From assembly GCA_050015275.1 (NCBI GenBank), contig JBEKBS010000001.1, positions 124,001-188,000 of the forward strand: a stretch of 64,000 nt of DNA. Direction: 5' to 3'. Shown here piece after piece: positions 15,750 through 23,646 of the stretch. The translations under genes were made by a program, and so were the position numbers. Positions within the stretch are counted from its first letter, which is position 1. Every line of letters begins with the position of its first letter. The DNA comes from DATKJS01 sp050015275. GTDB lineage: Bacteria > Acidobacteriota > Aminicenantia > Aminicenantales > Saccharicenantaceae. The notes beneath the pieces were generated by a model that had not been told where the DNA came from, searched no databases, and was given only the letters and a program-made list of their open reading frames with translations.

Positions 15750-17660
15750 TCAGACCCGCTCGACCGACACCACTTCCTCCAGGGCGGCGATCCGCCGCTT
15801 GATCTCCTCGAGGTGCCGGATATCCGCGATGAGGACCGACAGGTTGATCTGGGCCTTTCCGCTGGCGAACGTGGCGACCTCCGCTTTAGCGATATTCCCC
15901 TCAAGCTGGGCGATGGCCGTCGCCACTTTGCCCAGAACACCGGGCGAGTCCTTGGACTTGATGAGAAGGCTGGCCTTGAAGGTCCCCGCGAGCGAGGAGC
16001 TCCAGGAAACGTCGACCAGGCGCCGGCCGTCGAGGATCTCCTTGGTCACGAGCGGGCATCGCAGGGAATGGACCGTGATCCGTTTCCCCGCCGTGGCGTA
16101 GCCGACGACGGGCTCCCCCTTGATCGGCGAGCAGCATTGCGCCAGCCGGATCATCGGGTCGTCGAGGGCCTTGACCTGGACTTTTTTCAGCCGGAGCTGC
16201 TTCCCCAGGTCGGCTCTCTTCGCCCCGCCCTTGACATTGAGCCACCGCTTGATCTGCTGGCGCGCCCCCGAGGTCGTGGCGGCGCCGAGGATGGCCCGGG
16301 TCGGCGTCCTTTCGTCCGAGGTCAGGACCTCGACGATGTCCCCGGTCTTGAGCGGAGTCTTGAGCGTCGCCGGCGTCCCGTTGATCCTCGCGCCGGCGGC
16401 GTGCAGACCGATCTCCGAGTGGATCTTGAAGGCGAAGTCGAGCGCGGTCGCTCCGGCCGGCAGGTTGATGACTTTTCCCTTGGGCGTGAAGACGTAGACC
16501 TCTTCGGGGACCAGGTTGGCCTTCAGGCTCCTCAGGAACTCCTGGGGGTTCTTTTGCTCCTTGTAGAGGGCGACCATCTCCCGGAGCCAGTGGAGGCGCC
16601 GGTCTTCTTTGACCAGGCTCTGGGGCGCGTCCTCTTTGTAGCGCCAGTGGGCGGCGATCCCGTTCTCCGCGAGGTCGTGCATCTCCCGGGTCCGGATCTG
16701 GATCTCGAACATCTTCCGCCCTTCGGTGATGACCGTCGTGTGGAGGGACTGGTAGAGGTTGAGCTTGGGCATGGCGATGAAATCGCGGAAGCGCTGCGGC
16801 AGATGGGGCCAGCGCTGGTGGATGACGCCCAGGGCGGCGTAGCAATTCTTGATGGAGTCGGTGATGAGCCGGAGGGCCAGGAAATCGTAGACCTGGTCGA
16901 AACCGACATCCCGCTTCTTCATCTTGGTCCAGATGCTGTACGGCCTCTTGATCCGGGAGAAGACCTCGGCGGGGATCTTGTTCTTCTTCATCAGGGCGTC
17001 GAGCGCCTTCTTCGTCTCGCGGAGGTCCTTGTCCGCCCGCTTTTTCTGCGGCCCGGCAAGGGCGCCGACCTTGGCGAACCCCTCGGGGTCGACGTAACGG
17101 AAGGAGAGGTCCTCGAGCTCGGCCCGGATGCGGCCCATCCCGAGGCGGTTGGCGATCGGGGCGTAGATCTCGAGGGTCTCCCGGGCGACCTGGGCCTGCT
17201 TCTCCTCGCCCAGGAACTGGAGCGTCTGGAGGTTATGGATCCTGTCGGCGAGCTTGATGAAGATGACCCGGATGTCGTCGGTCATGGCCAGGATGATCTT
17301 CCGGATGGTCTCGGCCCGTCGGGCCTCGGGCGAGGTGTCCTGGACGCGGCTGATCTTGGTGACGCCCTCGACAAGGTCGGCCGCCTCCTTGCCGAAGGTC
17401 TCCTTGATCTCGGCGGCCGTGATGTCCGTGTCCTCGAGGACGTCGTGGAGGAGGGCGGCGACCAAGGTCGTCTTGTCGAGGCGCATGTCCGCGAGAATGT
17501 TGGTGACTTCCAGGGGATGGCTGAGGTACGGCTCCCCGGAACGGCGGACCTGCCCCTTGTGGGCCCTGGCGGCGAAGACATAGGCCTTCTGGAGGGCCAA
17601 GGCCTCCTTCTCGCTGATGTAGGAGGAGACCTTTTCGAGGATATCGTCAAACCGGATCAT
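15750..17660 (-). CDS. rel: Bifunctional (p)ppGpp synthetase/hydrolase (RelA/SpoT family)
   Basis: 636 residues from ATG 17660 (MIRFDDILEK). The hydrolase domain keeps its metal ligands: His48, His72-Asp73 and Glu76-Asp77 (LLHDVLED). The synthetase domain has FDQVYDFLALRLI and EIQIRTREMHDLAENGIAAHW. A TGS domain (VYVFTPKGKVINLPAGATALDFAF) and a C-terminal ACT domain follow. Both activities look intact, so this single enzyme probably sets alarmone levels in the stringent response. Its start lies 14 bases inside the end of gmhB, implying co-transcription and coupling. Confidence 0.95.
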   Translation of the reverse strand: MIRFDDILEKVSSYISEKEALALQKAYVFAARAHKGQVRRSGEPYLSHPLEVTNILADMRLDKTTLVAALLHDVLEDTDITAAEIKETFGKEAADLVEGVTKISRVQDTSPEARRAETIRKIILAMTDDIRVIFIKLADRIHNLQTLQFLGEEKQAQVARETLEIYAPIANRLGMGRIRAELEDLSFRYVDPEGFAKVGALAGPQKKRADKDLRETKKALDALMKKNKIPAEVFSRIKRPYSIWTKMKKRDVGFDQVYDFLALRLITDSIKNCYAALGVIHQRWPHLPQRFRDFIAMPKLNLYQSLHTTVITEGRKMFEIQIRTREMHDLAENGIAAHWRYKEDAPQSLVKEDRRLHWLREMVALYKEQKNPQEFLRSLKANLVPEEVYVFTPKGKVINLPAGATALDFAFKIHSEIGLHAAGARINGTPATLKTPLKTGDIVEVLTSDERTPTRAILGAATTSGARQQIKRWLNVKGGAKRADLGKQLRLKKVQVKALDDPMIRLAQCCSPIKGEPVVGYATAGKRITVHSLRCPLVTKEILDGRRLVDVSWSSSLAGTFKASLLIKSKDSPGVLGKVATAIAQLEGNIAKAEVATFASGKAQINLSVLIADIRHLEEIKRRIAALEEVVSVERV

Positions 17661-18288
17661 GGCCGGAGCGTTTCCTCGGATCGTGATCGCTCGAAATGCG
17701 CGCGGCGCGCTTTTCCCGCTCGATGATCCAGTCCGTCGCCGCGGCCAGGTTTTCGGCGACATGGGCCGGGCGGCCGCGCCCCGTTTCGAGGTCGCGGAGG
17801 GCCTTCCGCCCGTACCCGGTCAGGACCAGGATGGGGACCGCCCCGATGTTCAGGCCGAAATGGACGTCGTCCGCCTTGTCCCCGACCATGTACGAGCCCT
17901 CGAGGCTCAGGCCGAGCTCGGCAGCGGCCCTGAAGCCCAGCGAAGGGCCCGGCTTGGCGCAGGAGCAGCCGGCAGCCGGGGCGGCGGCTGCGGGCCGCGG
18001 GTAGTGGGGACAATAGAAAAACCCGTCGAGCGCGGCCCGTTGTTTTTCGAAGGCCGCTCCGAACTCGCGGTGGAGCTCCTGGAGCTCGTCCTCGCTGAAG
18101 CAGCCGCGGCCGACGCCGGACTGGTTGGTGACGACAACGGCCGCCAGTCCGGCGGCCCGGATTCTGCGCACGGCCTCAAAGGCGTAGGGATAGACGTGGA
18201 CCTGGCTCCAGTGGCCGGGATAGCCGATGTCCCGGTTGAGGGTCCCGTCCCGGTCGATGAAAACGGCCCGCCTCTTTCTCATGGGCAT
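17647..18288 (-). CDS. gmhB: D-glycero-D-manno-heptose-1,7-bisphosphate 7-phosphatase (HAD family)
   Basis: 213 residues. The HAD nucleophile motif is FIDRDGTLN (Asp12, Asp14), then VVTNQSG (motif II) and MVGDKADD (motif IV). A Cys/His-containing loop (CPHYPR then CSCAKP) is the zinc-binding insertion of the GmhB branch. The enzyme acts in ADP-heptose synthesis for lipopolysaccharide core. The C-terminus runs about 20 residues longer than usual into the rel start. A related histidinol-phosphatase role cannot be excluded. Confidence 0.85.
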   Translation of the reverse strand: MPMRKRRAVFIDRDGTLNRDIGYPGHWSQVHVYPYAFEAVRRIRAAGLAAVVVTNQSGVGRGCFSEDELQELHREFGAAFEKQRAALDGFFYCPHYPRPAAAAPAAGCSCAKPGPSLGFRAAAELGLSLEGSYMVGDKADDVHFGLNIGAVPILVLTGYGRKALRDLETGRGRPAHVAENLAAATDWIIEREKRAARISSDHDPRKRSGHDPV

Positions 18289-18369
18289 GGCCGGACGACG
18301 GTCATCATGGGGCCATTCTATCCCGAGGCTTCCGCGCGTGTCAAAAAACCGGGCCGGACGAAGACGGCC

Positions 18370-18648
18370 TCAGTCCGAGGACGATGAGGGGGAGGGCTTG
18401 GAGCCGCCCTTCTTTTCTTTGGCGGGCTCGGGATTCGCGGCTGTCTTGGCCTCCGGAGAGGGGGAATTCTTCTTGGCGTAATCCGTGATGTACCAGCCGG
18501 TTCCCTTGAATTGGATGGCTGGCGAGGAGATGAGCTTCACCAGCGGGCCGCCGCATTTCTGGCATTTTTCGGGCGACCTGTCCTTGGTTTTTTGTAGGAC
18601 CTCGACGGTCGCGCCACACTTCTTGCACCTGTATTCATGAATGGGCAT
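18370..18648 (-). CDS. FmdB-type zinc-ribbon protein
   Basis: 92 residues from ATG 18648 (MPIHEYRC); 11 more in-frame residues upstream are not family-like. Two cysteine pairs (CKKC and CQKC) form the FmdB/CxxC_CXXC_SSSS zinc ribbon, followed by the usual FKGTGWYITDY and a low-complexity Ser/Lys/Pro tail. It was first named as a putative regulator of formamidase and its role is unknown. It lies first in line before gmhB and rel on the minus strand, 81 bases from gmhB. Confidence 0.85.
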   Translation of the reverse strand: MPIHEYRCKKCGATVEVLQKTKDRSPEKCQKCGGPLVKLISSPAIQFKGTGWYITDYAKKNSPSPEAKTAANPEPAKEKKGGSKPSPSSSSD

Positions 18649-18692
18649 GATGGGTATCTCTTTCGGCCTCCGGACCCTCACAGTGAACCCCT

Positions 18693-18701
18693 ATTATACC
18701 A
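18693..18701 (-). promoter_or_regulatory. Extended -10 promoter of fmdB-gmhB-rel
   Basis: Minus strand TGGTATAAT (TG-n-TATAAT), about 45 bases before the fmdB ATG. No -35 match is seen, but the extended -10 can compensate. Confidence 0.5.
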
Positions 18702-18760
18702 GAAAAAACCATCTTTCCGTCCTGCGTCGGCTTCGGCGATGGCTTCCGCTTGTATTGAGG

Positions 18761-18900
18761 TTGAGCTCGGGGGATTCCCTCCGTTTCGGTTCCGGGCCTC
18801 GCACCCCTCACCTAAATGGTGAGGGTCCATGCCCGCTTGGCCCTCCACACGCCCTCCTCCGAGGACACTCCCTACGCATTTTCCTTTAATCGCTTCAGCT
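18761..18900 (+). repeat. Dispersed modular intergenic repeat, copy C (short form)
   Basis: TTGAGCTCGGGGGATTCCCT (18761-18780) and TTCGGTTCCGGGCCTCGCACC are shared with copy D at 48981. An 8-bp perfect hairpin (18805-18812 with 18818-18825) follows, then the junction block CCATGCCCGCTTGGCCCTCC (18827-18846) and ACACGCCCTCCTCC...ACGCATTTTC. Unlike D it lacks the central ~200-bp block. It fills the 283-bp gap between fmdB and the MEMO fusion gene. Confidence 0.8.
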
Positions 18901-18931
18901 ATCGCCGAAACCGAGGCAGGACCTGCCGGGC

Positions 18932-20395
18932 TTATTCGTGGAAGACGATGGCCTCGAAAACGGAGATCTTGGCCCCTTTTTTCCAGGCGTCGGCCGGGAG
19001 GCCGGCCTTGAGGCAGCCTTCGTCGAGAAAGGTGTTGCGGTCCCAGCCGTTCTCCACGGGGACCTGGGGCAGGAGCACGCCCTTTTGTCCGCCCCTCGAA
19101 ATGACGATGCCATGGCGGCCGACCTGGACGAGGTCGGGATCCGTGATCTCCTTGAGGGGGGTGAGGACGGAGACCTCGAACGCGAGGTCCTTAAGCTCTC
19201 CGGGCCCGACCTGAGGGAACCGGGGGTCTTCCGTGGCGGCATATATAGACGCCTGGATGACCGCCTGATAGAGCGGGGCAACGGGTTCGATGAAGCCGAT
19301 GCAGCCCCGGAGCTCGCCGTGCTTCTTAAGGGTCACGAAAACGCCCCGCCGGGCGAGGAGCTTCGGGTTCCCCGTCTGATAGCTGACGACCGCCTGCCGG
19401 CCGACGAATTCGTTGACGGCCGAGCGGGCCAGGCCGAGGATCTCGGCCCGCTCTCCCGCCGTGAGGGAGAACTCCTCCGAAGAGGGGGCCTCCTGGGGGG
19501 AGACAAGGGCCGCCGCCAGGTAACCGACGACCCGGTCCTGCGGACCTCCCGAATCGGAGGAATCCGAGTGCTTGAGGATGTCGACCTGGAAGGATCCCGT
19601 CCGCCGGGCGTAGAGAAGGGCGGAGACGACCGGGCCTCCGCCGCACATGATATTATCGCCGGCTTCGATCTTTCGGAGGAGGATGTCGGTCTTGGCCGAC
19701 CGGATGAGGGAGATCGTATCGGCGTCCTTCGAGGCGGCCTCACTCTTGGACAGGAAGTGGGAGAGGTCGGTCGAGGCGACGACGAGAACGTTTTTCCCGG
19801 CGCAGGCTTTTTCCAGGGCCGAAGCCAGGGCCTGGACCGTCGGCCTGGTTTGAGCGCCCATGACGATGGGGACGATCTTGGCGTCGGGGAGGACTTTCTG
19901 GATGAACGGGACCTGGACCTCAACCGAGTGTTCCTGGACATCCGCCCCCGGGACGAAGTAAGCCTCTGGGACGAAGGTGAAACCGCCTGCCCTGCTGATG
20001 GCCTGCGCGAGGGCAGAGTCAATTCGGACGGTGCCGAGCGGCGTCGCGAAGCCTTCCCCCGGATAGATGGAACATCCCTGGAACCAGGAATGGTGAGAAG
20101 GGCCGATGATGACGACCGTTTCATAAGGGCCGCCCTGGACGAGGGCATAAGCGTAAGCGGCTGTCTGGCCGGAAAAGACATGGCCGGCATGGGGGACGAT
20201 CAACGCCCGGATCTTCCCGGAGACCGGGGCCGCCGGCCGGGCGTTCGAGAGAAAGAGCTCGATCTGGGCGGCCAACCGGGCCGGGTCCTTTTCGTAGAAC
20301 TGGCCGGCCACGTACGCCGGCTTGATCTTCTCCACCTCGCCCGCAACGAGCGGGGCGATCAGAAGAGCCATCATCAGGGCGGGTCTCGTTTTCAT
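18932..20395 (-). CDS. Exported MEMO-AMMECR1 fusion protein
   Basis: 487 residues from ATG 20395, with AGG six bases upstream; the open frame continues to 20689 but is not protein-like there. An N-terminal signal segment (MMALLIAPLVAG) is followed by a MEMO domain (AmmeMemoRadiSam B; residues ~25-290) with VPHAGHVFSGQTA, GPSHHSWF, EHSVEVQ and STDLSHF, the residues forming the dioxygenase-like metal pocket. The AMMECR1 domain (A; ~310-485) has GVFVTLKKHGELRGCIG. The two are often neighbours with a radical SAM gene, which is not in this window. The biochemical role is unknown, and a signal peptide on it is unusual. Confidence 0.85.
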   Translation of the reverse strand: MKTRPALMMALLIAPLVAGEVEKIKPAYVAGQFYEKDPARLAAQIELFLSNARPAAPVSGKIRALIVPHAGHVFSGQTAAYAYALVQGGPYETVVIIGPSHHSWFQGCSIYPGEGFATPLGTVRIDSALAQAISRAGGFTFVPEAYFVPGADVQEHSVEVQVPFIQKVLPDAKIVPIVMGAQTRPTVQALASALEKACAGKNVLVVASTDLSHFLSKSEAASKDADTISLIRSAKTDILLRKIEAGDNIMCGGGPVVSALLYARRTGSFQVDILKHSDSSDSGGPQDRVVGYLAAALVSPQEAPSSEEFSLTAGERAEILGLARSAVNEFVGRQAVVSYQTGNPKLLARRGVFVTLKKHGELRGCIGFIEPVAPLYQAVIQASIYAATEDPRFPQVGPGELKDLAFEVSVLTPLKEITDPDLVQVGRHGIVISRGGQKGVLLPQVPVENGWDRNTFLDEGCLKAGLPADAWKKGAKISVFEAIVFHE

Positions 20396-20458
20396 GGCCA
20401 TCCTCGTTTCCCGGGACGATCTCTTTTCACTATAGGGAGGTCGCCGATAAAAAGCAAA

Positions 20459-20486
20459 TTGACTTTTTCCTCGTTTTTGATATAAA
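20459..20486 (+). promoter_or_regulatory. Promoter of the small-protein/ispE operon
   Basis: TTGACT at 20459-20464, 16-base spacer, TATAAA at 20481-20486, about 20 bases before the 44-residue gene. Confidence 0.6.
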
Positions 20487-20504
20487 AGAGAGCGGAAGGT
20501 TGAG

Positions 20505-20639
20505 ATGAAAGGCTTCTTCAAATTCCTGCTGGCGCTGCTGACGCTCGGATCGGTTTTTTTCCTGGGCTTCTCCCTCGGCAAGGAGAAAGAAAAGGCTAAG
20601 ATCCCGAAGTTCCAGGAAGAGCCCGAAAGCAATGTTTGA
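20505..20639 (+). CDS. Small single-pass membrane protein, 44 residues
   Basis: ATG 20505 is preceded by GGAAGG with ideal spacing and a good promoter. The product starts MKGFFKFLLALLTLGSVFFL (one membrane segment, residues ~5-24) and then has a charged tail rich in Lys/Glu. I do not recognise a family. The promoter, ribosome-binding site and hydrophobic-then-charged composition argue that it is real despite its length. It is followed 48 bases later by another small membrane protein. Confidence 0.6.
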   Translation: MKGFFKFLLALLTLGSVFFLGFSLGKEKEKAKIPKFQEEPESNV

Positions 20640-20687
20640 GCCTCTGGGACGGACACTTCGTCCAGCATAAAGAAAAAGGGTTCCGCC

Positions 20688-20993
20688 ATGAGCTGGGGAG
20701 CTTATGCCATCCTGGTGGTCTTTGGGGCTTTCGTGCTCCTCCTCATCCTCAACCCGAACCTGTCGTGTTTCGGGAAACGCATCCGGTCGCCGTTCTACCC
20801 CCTGCGACGGAAGCGAGAGATGAAGAAAGCGATCAAGGAAGACCTGAAGAGAAAGATGACGGACTACAAGTTCGACCTTGACGACGCGCCGGATCGAAGA
20901 ACGGGAGGCCCGTCGAAGGCCGGGACAGACAGGGCCGCGGACAAGAAAGCGCCGGACAAGAAGACCGATGATTATGGGTTCCGTCTTGATTAG
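20688..20993 (+). CDS. Small membrane protein, 101 residues, unknown
   Basis: The N-terminal membrane segment (residues ~4-22) is followed by a basic stretch and a long, charged, probably disordered tail. The tail contains two similar motifs, TDYKFDLD near residue 58 and DDYGFRLD at the very C-terminus. They look like repeated short linear motifs for binding a partner. It sits between the 44-residue gene and a lipoprotein gene in the same direction. No known family recognised. Confidence 0.6.
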   Translation: MSWGAYAILVVFGAFVLLLILNPNLSCFGKRIRSPFYPLRRKREMKKAIKEDLKRKMTDYKFDLDDAPDRRTGGPSKAGTDRAADKKAPDKKTDDYGFRLD

Positions 20994-21041
20994 AGGCCGC
21001 GGCCCCGCCGTGAACCCCCGCCGTCCGAACCGCGCACGCCC

Positions 21042-21755
21042 TTGAAAGACCGTCAAGGAGCCGGCTTCCCCGCCCTGCGTCGCACGTCCGGCACCCTCCT
21101 CATCGCTCTCGTCCTGGCTTCGTGCGCGAAGCAAGCCCCCGTCCTGATCCCTCCGGCGACGGGCGTCGAGGCTGTCGCGGGCTTCGGCTCGGCGTCGGTC
21201 CGGGGCGAAGAGGCGGAGGTCAAGGGAAAGTTCGCCTTCCTCTTCCGCCGGCCCGGCTGGGGCCGGGTCGAAGCCTTCGACCCCCTAGGGCGGACGATCT
21301 ATTATATGATCTTCGCGGGCGGCGACGCCTATCTCGTCGTCCCCCAGAAAAAAGTCTATGCCCAGGACCGGCCCGAGGCGATGATCGGACGGTTCCTGGG
21401 CTTTTCCCTCCGGCCCGACGAGATCGTCGAGATCCTCGGCGGCGCGTGGGCGGGGGGCGGGACTCAGGGAGGGCCCGGGCCCGGAGGCGCTTGGACGCTT
21501 TCCCGGGACGGAAGCGGCCGGGTCGTCCGGGGGGAAAAGGACGGCCTGGTGTTCGAAGTCCCCGAATTCTTCCCGGGCGCGGGGGTTCCCAGGACGATCC
21601 TCTTCTCCCGCCCGGGGACATCCGGCCGGATGAAGGTCCTCTCCCTGCGGTTCAACCCGGCGCCGAGGCCTGAGGCCTTCGACACGTCCTTCCTCAAGAC
21701 GTTCGCCAGGAGATCCTGGGAGGAGATCCAGGAGATCGCGAGAAATGAAGGTTAG
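21042..21755 (+). CDS. LolB/DUF4292-like lipoprotein
   Basis: 237 residues from TTG 21042 (no better start; no strong ribosome-binding site). Arg-containing N-terminus, hydrophobic core and lipobox LASC (Cys28) mark an exported lipoprotein. The body (KGKFAFLFRRPGWGRVEAFDPLG, then YLVVPQKKVYAQ) has the rhythm of LolB/LppX-like half-barrels that carry lipids or lipoproteins to the outer membrane. It overlaps ispE by 11 bases, so is translated with it. The family call is tentative; the lipoprotein call is firmer. Confidence 0.6.
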   Translation: MKDRQGAGFPALRRTSGTLLIALVLASCAKQAPVLIPPATGVEAVAGFGSASVRGEEAEVKGKFAFLFRRPGWGRVEAFDPLGRTIYYMIFAGGDAYLVVPQKKVYAQDRPEAMIGRFLGFSLRPDEIVEILGGAWAGGGTQGGPGPGGAWTLSRDGSGRVVRGEKDGLVFEVPEFFPGAGVPRTILFSRPGTSGRMKVLSLRFNPAPRPEAFDTSFLKTFARRSWEEIQEIARNEG

Positions 21756-22611
21756 GTCCTTCGCCAAGATCAACCTCGGCCTGGAGATCGTCCGGAAGAG
21801 GCCCGACGGGTACCACGACATCCGGACCCTTTTCCAGTCGATCGACCTCGCCGACACGATCGAACTGGAGCACACCGCGGACGGATCGATCCGTCTCGAG
21901 GGCGACGAGCCTTCGGTGGCCTGGGACGGGACGAACCTCGTTTTCCGGGCGGCCCTGCTGCTCCGGGAGCGGACCGGGAGCCCGGCCGGCGCGCGCATCC
22001 GGGTGGCCAAGGCCGTTCCCCCCGGGAAGGGACTCGGCGGCGGGAGCTCGAACGCCGCGGTCACGCTTCTCGCCCTGAACAAGTTGTGGTCCCTCGGGCT
22101 CGGGACCGAAGCCCTGGCCGAGCTGGCGCTCCTCCTCGGGTCCGATGTCCCTTATTTCCTCCAAGGCGGGCTCTGCCTGGGGGAGTCCAGGGGCGAGGCC
22201 CTGAAGCGGCTGCCCGATCTCCCTCCCCTCGCTTGCGTTCTTGCCTTCCCGCCGTATCCGATCCTCACCGCCGGGATCTATGCGGGCTTCGGGGCGTCCT
22301 TGACTTCACCCGCCAAAGACAGTAAAATTGTGCGTTTTCTGGATACCGGGGACTTCGGTCTTTTGGAAAACGACCTGGAACTCGTCATTTTCCAGCGATA
22401 TCCCGAACTTGAGGCGTTCAAGAGGTTTTTCCGGGACCATGGCGCGGCCTTGTCCCTGGTGACCGGCTCGGGCTCGGCGGTTTTCGGGCTCTTCACCGAC
22501 AGGAACCAGGCCCGAAAGACCCTCGACCAGCTCCGTGGCAAGTCTGCGGCCCGCCTCGTGGAAACCCTGCCGCGGGAGGGCTATTGGGCGCAAGTCGGCG
22601 CTGGGGCGTAG
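21745..22611 (+). CDS. ispE: 4-diphosphocytidyl-2-C-methyl-D-erythritol kinase
   Basis: 288 residues, a GHMP kinase. AKINLGLEIVRKRPDGYHDI is at the N-terminus, the ATP loop PPGKGLGGGSSNAA is at residues ~92-105, and GSGSAVFGLF lies near the C-terminus. It phosphorylates CDP-ME in the MEP isoprenoid pathway; ispD and ispF of the same pathway are at 32904-34035. Its last ten bases, including the stop, lie inside the tRNA-Gln gene. Confidence 0.95.
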   Translation: MKVRSFAKINLGLEIVRKRPDGYHDIRTLFQSIDLADTIELEHTADGSIRLEGDEPSVAWDGTNLVFRAALLLRERTGSPAGARIRVAKAVPPGKGLGGGSSNAAVTLLALNKLWSLGLGTEALAELALLLGSDVPYFLQGGLCLGESRGEALKRLPDLPPLACVLAFPPYPILTAGIYAGFGASLTSPAKDSKIVRFLDTGDFGLLENDLELVIFQRYPELEAFKRFFRDHGAALSLVTGSGSAVFGLFTDRNQARKTLDQLRGKSAARLVETLPREGYWAQVGAGA

Positions 22612-22673
22612 CCAAGCGGTAAGGCAACGGACTTTGGCTCCGTCATTCGGAGGTTCGAATCCTCCCGCCCCAG
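22602..22673 (+). tRNA. tRNA-Gln (anticodon TTG)
   Basis: A complete cloverleaf of 72 bases: acceptor TGGGGCG/CGCCCCA, anticodon stem ACGGA/TCCGT with loop CTTTGGC (anticodon TTG), and T-arm GGAGG-TTCGAAT-CCTCC. The discriminator is G and CCA is not encoded. It begins ten bases inside ispE, so RNase P cleavage would detach the ispE stop codon. Confidence 0.95.
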
Positions 22674-22706
22674 CTCTGGTGATATAGGAAGAACGAGGAA
22701 GGAACG

Positions 22707-23636
22707 ATGAAAGTATTCTCAGGCTCTTCAAACACGGCCCTGGCCAAGGAGATCGTCAAGTACCTGCAGATCGACCTCGGCCGGGCGGTGCTCGACCGGT
22801 TCAGCGACGGGGAGATCCACTTTTACATCGAAGAGAACGTCCGCGGCGAGGACATTTTCGTCATCCAGTCCGGATGCGCCGACGCGAATTTTCACCTCAT
22901 GGAGCTCTTCGTCATGATCGACGCCTTCAAGCGGGCCTCGGCGGGCCGGATCACGGCCGTCATCCCTTATTTCGCCTACGCCCGCCAGGACTGGAAGGAC
23001 CGGCCCCGGGTCCCGATCTCGGCCCGGCTCGTCGCCGACCTGATCGAGACGGCCGGCGCCAACCGCGTCCTGGCGATGGACCTCCATTCGCCGCAGATCC
23101 AGGGTTTCTTTTCCGTCCCCGTCGACAACCTCCAGGCCGCCCCGGTGCTGGCGAACCACATCCGGACGATGAAGCTGGACGACCTGACCATCGTCTCCCC
23201 GGACGCCGGCGGCGTGGGGCGGGCCCGGGTCTTCGCCAAAAGGCTCGACGCGAAGCTGGCCATCATCGACAAGCGCCGGCCCTCCCCCAACGTGGCCCAG
23301 GTCCTTCATGTCATCGGCGAGGTCCGGAACCAGAACGTCGTGATCTTCGACGACATGGTGGACACGGGCGGAACGTTGACCCTGAGCGTCGGCGCCCTGA
23401 CCCGGAAAGGGGCCAAGAGGGTCTTCGCCGCCTGCACCCACCCGGTCCTGTCGGGCCCGGCCCTGGACCGCATCGAGAAATCCAAGCTGGAACGGGTCTT
23501 CGTGACCAACACGATCCCTTTGACGGAAAAAGCGAACGCCTCCGAGATATTCACGGTCCTTTCCGTCGCCGAGCTGTTCGGCGAAGCGATCCGGAGGATC
23601 AACGAGGGGAGCTCGGTCAGCTCCCTGTTCGCCTGA
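22707..23636 (+). CDS. prs: Ribose-phosphate pyrophosphokinase (PRPP synthetase)
   Basis: 309 residues, class I length. The PRPP loop is VVIFDDMVDTGGT; ATP-site sequences YARQDWKDRPRVPI and AMDLHSPQIQGFF are present. In the flexible loop a Trp replaces the basic residue usual after RQD. The enzyme makes PRPP for nucleotides, His and Trp. GAGGAAGGA precedes the ATG. The rplY-pth genes follow, as in many bacteria. Confidence 0.95.
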   Translation: MKVFSGSSNTALAKEIVKYLQIDLGRAVLDRFSDGEIHFYIEENVRGEDIFVIQSGCADANFHLMELFVMIDAFKRASAGRITAVIPYFAYARQDWKDRPRVPISARLVADLIETAGANRVLAMDLHSPQIQGFFSVPVDNLQAAPVLANHIRTMKLDDLTIVSPDAGGVGRARVFAKRLDAKLAIIDKRRPSPNVAQVLHVIGEVRNQNVVIFDDMVDTGGTLTLSVGALTRKGAKRVFAACTHPVLSGPALDRIEKSKLERVFVTNTIPLTEKANASEIFTVLSVAELFGEAIRRINEGSSVSSLFA

Positions 23637-23646
23637 GGAGGAACAC

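Noticed and set aside
20396..20689. N-terminal extension of the MEMO-AMMECR1 gene
   Set aside because: It covers the opposite-strand promoter and small gene at 20505; a ribosome-binding site and signal peptide fit the start at 20395.
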